Shown here: one piece after another, positions 33,176 through 39,078 of the stretch | Layout of the letters: every line of letters starts with the position of its first letter | Position numbering within the stretch: position 1 is the first letter of the stretch | NCBI GenBank assembly: GCA_902801475.1 | Contig: CADCIO010000005.1 | Coordinates: 74,175 to 115,296, forward strand | DNA length: 41,122 nt | Origin: an uncultured Bacteroidales bacterium | Lineage (GTDB): Bacteria > Bacteroidota > Bacteroidia > Bacteroidales > Bacteroidaceae | Direction of reading: 5' to 3' | Made by a program: the position numbers and the translations under genes | The notes under the pieces: model-generated | Databases searched by the model: none | What the model was told of the DNA's origin: nothing | Seen by the model: only the letters and a program-made list of their open reading frames with translations

Positions 33176-34123
33176 TTAGTTCATGATTGCAAAGTAATCG
33201 ACAATGCCGACCAGTTTCCCATGATCGGTAACCAAGAGAGAGTGTATCTTGTGGTTGCGGAACATCTGCTGGATGGTAGTGAGCTTCGCCTCTGGAGAGA
33301 TAGTCTTCGGCGTGGAAGTCATCACCTCGCTGACAGGGATATTAATAAAGTTCTCACGAGCACCTTCGACAGCACGACGGATGTCACCATCAGTGATGAT
33401 ACCCAGGATATTGTCACCATCCATCACGATGCCAAGACCCAGTTTACCAGCACTGATAATCATGAGGGCATCGGAAAGCAACATCGTGGGGGGAACAATG
33501 GGGAAGTTCTCCGTGTACATCACATCCTTCACCTTGACAAGAAGTTTGCGTCCCAAAGAACCACCTGGATGGAACAGGGCAAAGTCTTTGGCACGGAACT
33601 TGCGCACCTCCATCAGGGCACAAGCGAGCGCATCGCCCATTGCCATAGCGGCAGTGGTGCTGGAGGTAGGAGCAAGATTGAGCGGACATGCCTCACGTTC
33701 CACGCTACACAAAATATGATAAGAGGAATGCTGCGCCAACAGAGAGTCGGCCTCGCTGGTCATAGACACAATGGGAATGTGGCGGTCTTCGAGCGATGCT
33801 ATGATACGCAGAAGTTCGTCGGTATTGCCCGAATTGCTGATCATGAAAAGGATGTCGTTGTTCATAATCATGCCGAGATCACCATGCAAGGCATCAAGGG
33901 CATTGAGATAGATGGCAGGTGTACCAGTAGAGGCAAGGGTTGCTGCTATCTTAGCACCCACATGTCCAGACTTGCCTACACCCGTCACAACAACATGCCC
34001 TGTGCAACGATGGATGAGATCCACTACCTGTTCAAACTGGTTGTCCAGTTGAGGGATAAGGTCAAGCAATGCCTGCGCCTCATCACGCAAGCAACGTTCT
34101 GCATATATCTTTGATTTTACCAT
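33176..34123 (-). CDS. kdsD: Arabinose-5-phosphate isomerase (KdsD/KpsF/GutQ family)
   Basis: KdsD converts ribulose 5-phosphate to arabinose 5-phosphate, the first step to Kdo. The 315 residues consist of a SIS domain (about 35-170, VVVTGVGKSGHVGAKIAATL, ISNSGNTDEL) and two CBS domains (about 200-315, ITDGDIRRAVEG). The motif FHPGGSLGRKLL after the SIS domain is characteristic of the family. It stands 42 bases after kdsA, which uses its product, and the gap is filled with heptad repeats. It probably ends the slyD-aroC-ssb-kdsA-kdsD run. Confidence 0.93.
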   Translation of the reverse strand: MVKSKIYAERCLRDEAQALLDLIPQLDNQFEQVVDLIHRCTGHVVVTGVGKSGHVGAKIAATLASTGTPAIYLNALDALHGDLGMIMNNDILFMISNSGNTDELLRIIASLEDRHIPIVSMTSEADSLLAQHSSYHILCSVEREACPLNLAPTSSTTAAMAMGDALACALMEVRKFRAKDFALFHPGGSLGRKLLVKVKDVMYTENFPIVPPTMLLSDALMIISAGKLGLGIVMDGDNILGIITDGDIRRAVEGARENFINIPVSEVMTSTPKTISPEAKLTTIQQMFRNHKIHSLLVTDHGKLVGIVDYFAIMN

Positions 34124-34126
34124 GTA

Positions 34127-34161
34127 TTATGGGTTATGGGTTATAGGTTATGGGTTATAGA
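34127..34161. repeat. Five 7-bp tandem repeats between kdsA and kdsD
   Basis: TTATGGG, TTATGGG, TTATAGG, TTATGGG and TTATAGA fill 34127-34161, almost the whole kdsA-kdsD gap. Confidence 0.9.
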
Positions 34162-34165
34162 GGGT

Positions 34166-34927
34166 TTAGCGGTCTTCCACCAATGTTGAGATAACTCGGT
34201 CGAGGTCGGTCAGATAAAGCATGTTAGGACCATCGGAGAGGGCATTGTCTGGGTCTGGATGCACCTCGAAGAAGAATCCGTTTGCTCCAAAAGCTTTGGC
34301 TGCCAATGCCATAGCGGGCACAAACTCACGATTACCACCAGTCTTGCCACCAGCAGCACCTGGACGTTGCACAGAGTGGGTGCAATCCATGATGACGGTG
34401 TCGGTAAAGCGATGCATATCAGCAAGGTTGCGAAAATCAACGGCAAGGTTGTTATAGCCATAGATGTTACCACGTTCGGTCAGCCAAACGTTGTCGTTTC
34501 CACTCTCACGCACTTTCTGTACAGGGAACTCCATATCCAATCCAGACAGGAACTGAGCCTTCTTGATGTTGACGATACGTCCAGTACGCGCTGCCGCTAC
34601 AAGAAGGTCGGTCTGACGACAGAGAAAAGCAGGAATCTGCAACACATCTGCCACTTCACCAGCAGGTTGTGCCTGATAACTCTCGTGAATGTCGGTGAGG
34701 ATGCGAAGTCCATATTTCTCCTTGATGTCAGCGAGCATCTGCATGCCACGTTCCAGACCAGGACCGCGATAGGAATGGATGCTGGTGCGGTTTGCCTTGT
34801 CGAAGGAAGACTTAAAGATGATGTCGAGGTCGTACTTCTCATTGAGTCGCACCAATTCTGCTGCCACAGTTTCGAGGCATTCCATCGACTCAATAACACA
34901 GGGACCTGCTATGATGGTGGGGGACAT
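34166..34927 (-). CDS. kdsA: 3-deoxy-8-phosphooctulonate synthase (Kdo-8-phosphate synthase)
   Basis: KdsA condenses phosphoenolpyruvate with arabinose 5-phosphate to Kdo 8-phosphate. The 253-residue TIM barrel shows IIAGPCVIES at the N-terminus, KSSFDKANRTS, GLRILTDIHE, IPAFLCRQTDLL, KKAQFL and DCTHSVQRPG. The Cys of IAGPC fits the metal-dependent class, but other KdsA classes share it, so metal dependence is not certain. It lies between ssb and kdsD and supplies the step after KdsD. Confidence 0.95.
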   Translation of the reverse strand: MSPTIIAGPCVIESMECLETVAAELVRLNEKYDLDIIFKSSFDKANRTSIHSYRGPGLERGMQMLADIKEKYGLRILTDIHESYQAQPAGEVADVLQIPAFLCRQTDLLVAAARTGRIVNIKKAQFLSGLDMEFPVQKVRESGNDNVWLTERGNIYGYNNLAVDFRNLADMHRFTDTVIMDCTHSVQRPGAAGGKTGGNREFVPAMALAAKAFGANGFFFEVHPDPDNALSDGPNMLYLTDLDRVISTLVEDR

Positions 34928-34931
34928 ATTA

Positions 34932-34966
34932 GTTTAGAGTTGAGGGGTTAGAGTTTAGAGTTAAAA
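34932..34966. repeat. Five 7-bp degenerate repeats between ssb and kdsA
   Basis: GTTTAGA, GTTGAGG, GGTTAGA, GTTTAGA and GTTAAAA run in register and directly abut the mini-hairpin behind the ssb stop. Confidence 0.85.
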
Positions 34967-34986
34967 TCGCCCAGTGTGCGGGCTGA
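34967..34986. repeat. Mini-hairpin directly after a stop codon, copy 3 of 3
   Basis: After the ssb TAA the minus strand reads TCAGCCCGCACACTGGGCGA followed by TTTTAAC. GCCCG pairs with TGGGC using one G-T pair. It closely matches the copies at 7621-7639 and 28099-28120. Confidence 0.7.
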
Positions 34987-35400
34987 TTAGAATGGGTAGT
35001 TGCCGTCGTTTGCGGAAGGAGTGACGGGCTGTGGCTGCTCCGGCTGTTCCTCAGATGGAGCGCTGGCTGCAGGTTTGGGTGAGAGCAGCTCCATGTTGTC
35101 CACCATGATTTCGACTGCCCTGCGGTTGATACCCTGACGGTCTGTCCAGTCACGTGACTGGATCTTGCCCTCCACATAGAGGCGGTCACCTTTGTGCACA
35201 TATTTCTCTACCACCTCAGCCTGTTTACGCCAGAAGATGCAGGTGTGCCACTCTGTGCGGTCAGGCACTTGGGTACCGTTTTGCAAGGTGTAACCACGTT
35301 CAGTGGTAGCAAGTCGCACTTGTGCCACACACACACCTTGGTCGAGATATTTCACCTGTGGGTCTGCACCCACATTACCGATCAGCATTACTTTATTCAT
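34987..35400 (-). CDS. ssb: Single-stranded DNA-binding protein
   Basis: SSB coats single-stranded DNA during replication and repair and recruits partners with its C-terminal tip. The 137 residues have an OB fold (1-105: NKVMLIGNVGADPQVKYL, TEWHTCIFWRKQAE, GDRLYVEGKIQSRDW), a short Pro/Gln/Glu-rich linker and the tip DGNYPF. The tip ends in the usual Pro-Phe but is less acidic than the E. coli DDDIPF. It sits between aroC and kdsA in the minus-strand run; heptad repeats lie on both sides. Confidence 0.95.
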   Translation of the reverse strand: MNKVMLIGNVGADPQVKYLDQGVCVAQVRLATTERGYTLQNGTQVPDRTEWHTCIFWRKQAEVVEKYVHKGDRLYVEGKIQSRDWTDRQGINRRAVEIMVDNMELLSPKPAASAPSEEQPEQPQPVTPSANDGNYPF

Positions 35401-35407
35401 CGAGATA

Positions 35408-35443
35408 TTTACTATTTGACGATTTACTATTTACTATTTATTT
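35408..35443. repeat. 7-bp degenerate repeats between aroC and ssb
   Basis: TTTACTA, TTTGACGA, TTTACTA, TTTACTA and TTTATTT lie at 35408-35443, filling the gap and reaching into the aroC stop region. Confidence 0.8.
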
Positions 35444-36517
35444 TAGACTTACCGTCTTATTGAGCAGATAGTGGTCGAGGATGGTCATTGCCGCCATTGC
35501 CTCCACCACAGGTACTGCACGTGGGAGGACACAGGGGTCGTGACGTCCTTTCACTTCAAGGGTCACTTCTTCCCCCTCCTGATTTACCGTCTGCTGTGGA
35601 CGCAACTGGGTGGCCACTGGTTTGAAGAGCACACGGAAGTAGATGTCTTGTCCGTTGGAGATGCCACCTTGAATACCCCCCGAATGATTGGTACGGGTAC
35701 TGATGTTTCCGTTATCATTGAAGAAGAGGTCATTCTGTTCGGAACCTCTCTGCCCCACTCCGCTGAATCCCTCGCCATACTCGAAGCCATGCACAGCATT
35801 GATGCCCAACATGGAGGCTCCAAGGTCAGCATGGAGCTTGGAGAAAGCAGGTTCGCCAAGTCCAATGGGACAGCCCTGAATGACACACGTGATGATGCCA
35901 CCAATCGTGTCACCCTCTGCCTTTACATCAAGAATCAGCTGCTCCATCTGCTTGGCCACCTCAGCATCTGGACAACGCACCGCATTCTGCTCTATCTGCG
36001 AGAAATCATATTTTCGATAGTCACGCTCAATGGCGATATCTCCTACCTGTGAGGTATAAGCTATCACCTTGATGCCTAATTGCTTCAACGCCAACTTGGC
36101 CAAAGCACCTCCCACACATCGTGAAATGGTCTCGCGGGCAGAAGAACGTCCCCCACCCCGATAATCACGGAAACCATATTTCTGCGTGTATGTGAAGTCT
36201 GCATGAGACGGACGGAACACATCACACACATTGGCATAGTCGTTGGAATGCTGGTTGGTGTTGCGCACCAGGAAACCAATGGGACAGCCAGTGGTCTTGC
36301 CCTCGAAGAGGCCCGACAACAGTTCCACCACATCACCCTCCTGTCTGCCAGTAGTGATGTTGCTCTGTCCTGGACGGCGACGGTTGAGCTCAGACTGGAT
36401 AAAGTCCATATCGACAGCGATGCCAGCAGGCATGCCATCCACCACACCACCGATGCCAGCGCCATGACTCTCACCAAAGGTGGTCAGCGTGTAAAGATGT
36501 CCAAACGTATTTCTCAT
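35438..36517 (-). CDS. aroC: Chorismate synthase
   Basis: AroC makes chorismate from 5-enolpyruvylshikimate 3-phosphate with reduced FMN, the last step of the shikimate pathway. The ATG at 36517 is the right start: the protein then begins [19 protein letters not shown] as the family does, and the frame further upstream only reads through the slyD tail. Visible are [26 protein letters not shown] and [11 protein letters not shown]. The 359-residue length is typical. Two bases separate its ATG from the slyD stop, so the two are translated together. Confidence 0.95.
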   Translation of the reverse strand: MRNTFGHLYTLTTFGESHGAGIGGVVDGMPAGIAVDMDFIQSELNRRRPGQSNITTGRQEGDVVELLSGLFEGKTTGCPIGFLVRNTNQHSNDYANVCDVFRPSHADFTYTQKYGFRDYRGGGRSSARETISRCVGGALAKLALKQLGIKVIAYTSQVGDIAIERDYRKYDFSQIEQNAVRCPDAEVAKQMEQLILDVKAEGDTIGGIITCVIQGCPIGLGEPAFSKLHADLGASMLGINAVHGFEYGEGFSGVGQRGSEQNDLFFNDNGNISTRTNHSGGIQGGISNGQDIYFRVLFKPVATQLRPQQTVNQEGEEVTLEVKGRHDPCVLPRAVPVVEAMAAMTILDHYLLNKTVSLK

Positions 36518-36519
36518 GG

Positions 36520-37089
36520 TCAGCATCCTCCACAGCCGCCACCACTGCAGCCACCACATCCACCTTCACAACTGCCACCACAACCAGCACATTCGCTCGT
36601 CGTGTTCAGCATCTCAGAGATTTCCTCGTTGGTTGCAGGACGGCTCTCTATCACATGACCCACAAAATGGAGATCCTGACCAGCACGTGGATGGTTCAGG
36701 TCAATGGTCACGGCATCCTTCTTGATTTCGATGATGGTGGCATTGAATCGGCTACCATCCTCACCCATCATCGGCACAACAGCACCCTCGTGGATATAGT
36801 TGAAGTCAATCTTGCCATCCACCATGAAGACAGATTCGGGCACATCAAACATCAGTTCCTCATTGAACTCGCCATAAGCATCAGCACAAGGAATCACGAA
36901 GTCAAACTCATCGCCACGTGCCAGGTCACGCACATTCTCCTCGAACTTGGAAAGCACCAGATTGAGTCCGCTGATGAACTGGAAAGGATGACGGCGATTT
37001 GCCACTTCAACTGGCTCCTCATCCTCCTCACCATCCTCAATGGTGTAAAGTTGATATGCAAGGGTAATATACTTGTTGTCTATTTCCAT
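36520..37089 (-). CDS. slyD: SlyD-like FKBP-type peptidyl-prolyl isomerase with Cys-rich tail
   Basis: SlyD proteins catalyse prolyl isomerisation, act as chaperones and bind metals such as Ni2+. The 189 residues have the FKBP start ([11 protein letters not shown]), a linker-like [23 protein letters not shown], an insert-in-flap domain with [16 protein letters not shown], and [17 protein letters not shown]. The tail contains seven Cys in 23 residues spaced by Gly, unlike the His-rich tail of E. coli SlyD. It probably binds metal through thiolates. A -7 box (37131-37138) lies 42 bases upstream. It heads the slyD-aroC-ssb-kdsA-kdsD run. Confidence 0.9.
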   Translation of the reverse strand: MEIDNKYITLAYQLYTIEDGEEDEEPVEVANRRHPFQFISGLNLVLSKFEENVRDLARGDEFDFVIPCADAYGEFNEELMFDVPESVFMVDGKIDFNYIHEGAVVPMMGEDGSRFNATIIEIKKDAVTIDLNHPRAGQDLHFVGHVIESRPATNEEISEMLNTTSECAGCGGSCEGGCGGCSGGGCGGC

Positions 37090-37130
37090 AAAGATTGAAA
37101 TTAAATAATGAATTAAATGCTTTGAGATTG

Positions 37131-37138
37131 CAAAGATA
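37131..37138 (-). promoter_or_regulatory. -7 box of slyD and its downstream run
   Basis: The minus strand reads TATCTTTG. The -33 position falls into the heptad repeat tract 37146-37180, with no TTTG there. Confidence 0.6.
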
Positions 37139-37145
37139 ATGAAAA

Positions 37146-37180
37146 GTTTGGAGTTAGGAGTTAGAAGTTAGAAGTTTTTT
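37146..37180. repeat. Five 7-bp repeats between two divergent promoters
   Basis: GTTTGGA, GTTAGGA, GTTAGAA, GTTAGAA and GTTTTTT fill the space between the -7 boxes of slyD (37131-37138) and the GIN-domain gene (37182-37189). Confidence 0.9.
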
Positions 37181-37181
37181 G

Positions 37182-37189
37182 TACCTTTG
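37182..37189 (+). promoter_or_regulatory. -7 box of the GIN-domain lipoprotein gene
   Basis: TACCTTTG lies 26 bases before the ATG at 37215. It rules out a start at the TTG of 37179, which would lie upstream of the transcript start. Confidence 0.6.
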
Positions 37190-37214
37190 CAACGAAAAAA
37201 AGAAAAGAGAACTT

Positions 37215-37940
37215 ATGAAATACGGAATCATCATCACCTTTGCGACACTACTTGTGCTGGGCGCATGCCGTCGCTCCACCCCAGGAAACGAGGTGAAAAC
37301 TGAACAGCAAAGTACAGCAAAAACCGAACAGCGGAAGCAGAACATCATCAAGAAACGCATCAGCATCCCCTTCGACTTCAGCTACATCACCAACCTCGGC
37401 AGTGTGGACATCATCTACACGCAAGGAAACTACAGCATCGAAGTAGAGGGTGACAGTGTCACCCTGAACTACCTGACCGCAGAATTTGACAGCAACATAC
37501 TGACGGTCAATCTGCAAACAGACAACAACACGGACATCAACAAGTATGGTAGCACTAATAACATCAAGATGTACGTCTCCGCCCCAGAACTAAAATGTGT
37601 CAGCATCTGTGGCAACGGCAGTTTCGAGAGTCAAGCTACTTGGCGTGCCGAAAACATCCAACTGGGTGTACTCAGCACAGGCAGCATGAAAATCGGCAGA
37701 GTGGAATGCACCACCTTCGAATTGCAATCAACCGACATCGGCAACATCACCCTCACCGACCTGCAAGCTGAAGACGCCACCCTCTACTCACGCAGCTCCG
37801 CCACCATCAATGCCAACGTCAACGTGAAAAATCTCTTTGTCATCAACGAAGGTACACAAAAGATAAAACTGACAGGCAAGGCTCAGAACGTCAGAATCAA
37901 GAATCCTGACGACATTAACCTCGTCAACGAACTCGATTAA
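37215..37940 (+). CDS. GIN-domain (DUF2807-like) lipoprotein
   Basis: The 241-residue protein has a lipoprotein signal with lipobox LGAC (Cys18), a Lys/Gln/Thr-rich linker and a right-handed beta-helix type domain of the DUF2807 class: DFSYITNLGSVDIIYTQGNYSIEVEG-like opening (core SVDIIYTQGNYSIEVEG), then short repeats ending in Thr/Ser/Asn-rich turns (GNGSFESQ, LSTGSMKIG, STDIGNITL). Such domains are called putative auto-transporter adhesin heads and probably sit on the cell surface. It is a single-gene unit. Confidence 0.82.
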   Translation: MKYGIIITFATLLVLGACRRSTPGNEVKTEQQSTAKTEQRKQNIIKKRISIPFDFSYITNLGSVDIIYTQGNYSIEVEGDSVTLNYLTAEFDSNILTVNLQTDNNTDINKYGSTNNIKMYVSAPELKCVSICGNGSFESQATWRAENIQLGVLSTGSMKIGRVECTTFELQSTDIGNITLTDLQAEDATLYSRSSATINANVNVKNLFVINEGTQKIKLTGKAQNVRIKNPDDINLVNELD

Positions 37941-38007
37941 CACGCTTACACTTCCGATCCTCTTACCAGTAAATCAACTGAATTTACTTTTATTGACCAC
38001 TTCACAC

Positions 38008-38092
38008 GGCTAAAGGCAAAAGGTCATGTGCCTTTAGCCATGTAATCGTGTGCCTTTAGGCAAATGATGGTGTGCCTAAAGCTGGTATCCGG
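38008..38092. repeat. Inverted repeat plus three 22-bp direct repeats
   Basis: GGCTAAAGGCA (38008-38018) is the perfect reverse complement of TGCCTTTAGCC (38029-38039). Three 22-bp units start TGTGCC at 38027, 38049 and 38071; each carries TGCCTTTAG or TGCCTAAAG and ends in a G-rich or CG end. Unit 2 also has the palindrome TGCCTTTAGGCA (38051-38062). It lies about 70 bases after the GIN-domain gene. No run of T follows. Confidence 0.8.
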
Positions 38093-38231
38093 ATTATCAA
38101 TTCTTTTCCCGTTTTGAATCGACAAGTTTCCAATTTGTATTACAATATACAATGCGTACAAGAAAATGTTGTTGTGCTGAAATGGGCGGCATGAAATAAG
38201 TAGAAAATAATTTGAAAAAAATCTACAGACA
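38093..38231. other. Gene-free A/T-rich spacer
   Basis: No supported gene. It contains a short inverted repeat, TTGTAT and ATACAA around TACAAT, near 38134-38151, and otherwise nothing that I recognise. The leftward reading frame across this stretch lacks any coding signature. Confidence 0.5.
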
Positions 38232-38263
38232 TTTGTATATCTCAGAAAAATGTCATAACGTTG
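38232..38263 (+). promoter_or_regulatory. Promoter-like site upstream of a structured leader
   Basis: TTTG (38232-38235), 20 bases, TAACGTTG (38256-38263): one mismatch to the TTTG/TAnnTTTG consensus. It would start a transcript near 38270. Confidence 0.5.
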
Positions 38264-38269
38264 TACCAT

Positions 38270-38526
38270 AATTAAAGAAAAGCGCACACGAGCCCTGAAG
38301 TGCCTCCCAACAGGGCTGAAACGACCAGAAAAGCACCCTGGCAGCAACGCAGAAAATTGCTAACGGAAAAGCATCAAAGAGACGGCGGCAAAGCCAAGGA
38401 TTGCCGACGATAAATTTGAAACGAGGGGAAAGCCTCCATTCCCGAAGACGGAAGGGCTGAAATAGCGCCCGGAAGTCCCGAAGTTGGCGGCAGAAAAATT
38501 ATCTAACAAAATAAATCTAATGTATC
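38270..38526 (+). other. Structured non-coding leader of unknown type
   Basis: This G/C-richer stretch carries several small hairpins: AGCCCTG (38291-38297) with CAGGGCT (38311-38317), CGGCAA (38386-38391) with TTGCCG (38401-38406), GGGAA (38426-38430) with TTCCC (38439-38443). AGGGCTGAAA occurs twice (38312-38321 and 38453-38462), so the AGCCCT arm could pair with either copy. It matches no RNA family that I recognise. It leads to the ATG at 38527. Confidence 0.45.
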
Positions 38527-38575
38527 ATGAGTAAGATTATCTATCGCAAGATCCGCACCGCACCCGGTGTGAAAC
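38527..38575 (+). pseudogene. Possible truncated start of a lost gene
   Basis: An ATG at 38527 after the A-rich AACAAAATAAATCTAATGTATC opens MSKIIYRKIRTAPGVKH. From about 38579 onward the frame is only the antisense of the cupin gene and loses any protein-like character (many Arg, Ser and Cys, no motif). This suggests the first codons of a gene whose remainder was replaced or deleted. It could also be a real 76-residue protein, but I doubt that. Confidence 0.35.
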
Positions 38576-38578
38576 ACA

Positions 38579-39055
38579 TTATTCCAGCGGTATTTCTGGG
38601 TGCTGCACGGCCAGTGGGAGGTCTTTCTGCGAGAGGTAGAACATGTAGAGAATCACGTCTTTCTTGCCTCGGTTCTCGCCGTGATGGATGGTGTTCACCA
38701 TTTCCACGACAGCTTCGCCTTCATGCACAATTTTCTCCATTCCGTCCCGTCCGATGATGGTCAGTTCGCCCTGCACCAGTATGCCATAGTTCATCACGGG
38801 ATGGTGATGCCAACCCAGTTTCTGTCCTGCGGGGAACACATACTTCACTGCCACCAGTTCGGGGCGTCCCTCCAGGTAGTCGGGCAGTTCCACACCGTCC
38901 CAACTCTTGCTGGTGCGAATGAGTTCGGTGCTCTCCACCTTCGGAGGCATCGTGTTGTCTGCATTCGCGTCATTGCAGGAGGTCATGTTGACCCCCACCA
39001 TCGTTGCGCCGCTGATGAGGGTGGCGGCGAGCACCCAATGCAAAATCTTTTTCAT
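38579..39055 (-). CDS. Exported cupin-domain protein, probably a lipoprotein
   Basis: The 158-residue protein has a signal peptide with MTSC (Cys27), an acceptable lipobox for this phylum, then a single cupin barrel. Cupin motif 1 reads GWHHHPVMNYGILVQGELTI (H83, H84, H85 as candidate metal ligands) and motif 2 reads GEAVVEMVNTIHHGE (H124, H125). It may bind a small molecule or act as a dioxygenase or isomerase in the periplasm. Its start lies 23 bases after the hydrolase gene, so the two form an operon. Confidence 0.82.
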   Translation of the reverse strand: MKKILHWVLAATLISGATMVGVNMTSCNDANADNTMPPKVESTELIRTSKSWDGVELPDYLEGRPELVAVKYVFPAGQKLGWHHHPVMNYGILVQGELTIIGRDGMEKIVHEGEAVVEMVNTIHHGENRGKKDVILYMFYLSQKDLPLAVQHPEIPLE

Positions 39056-39078
39056 AGTTGTTGGTATTAAAAGTTATC

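Noticed and set aside
36518..36559. Longer N-terminus for AroC
   Set aside because: The added residues are Trp-rich translation of the slyD Cys tail in another frame; the family start MRNTFG is at 36517.
37179..37214. TTG start for the GIN-domain lipoprotein
   Set aside because: It would overlap the -7 box 37182-37189 and spoil the lipoprotein signal; the ATG at 37215 fits.
38027..38092. CRISPR array
   Set aside because: Three 22-base units stand directly next to each other without spacers, and there are no cas genes.
38024..38347. Leftward open frame of about 107 codons in the gene-poor stretch
   Set aside because: It crosses the 22-bp repeats and the structured leader, has no start context or promoter, and its residue composition is not protein-like.
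38270..38526. RNase P RNA, SRP RNA or tmRNA in the structured leader
   Set aside because: I looked for their conserved cores and did not find them; the hairpins are small and unrelated.
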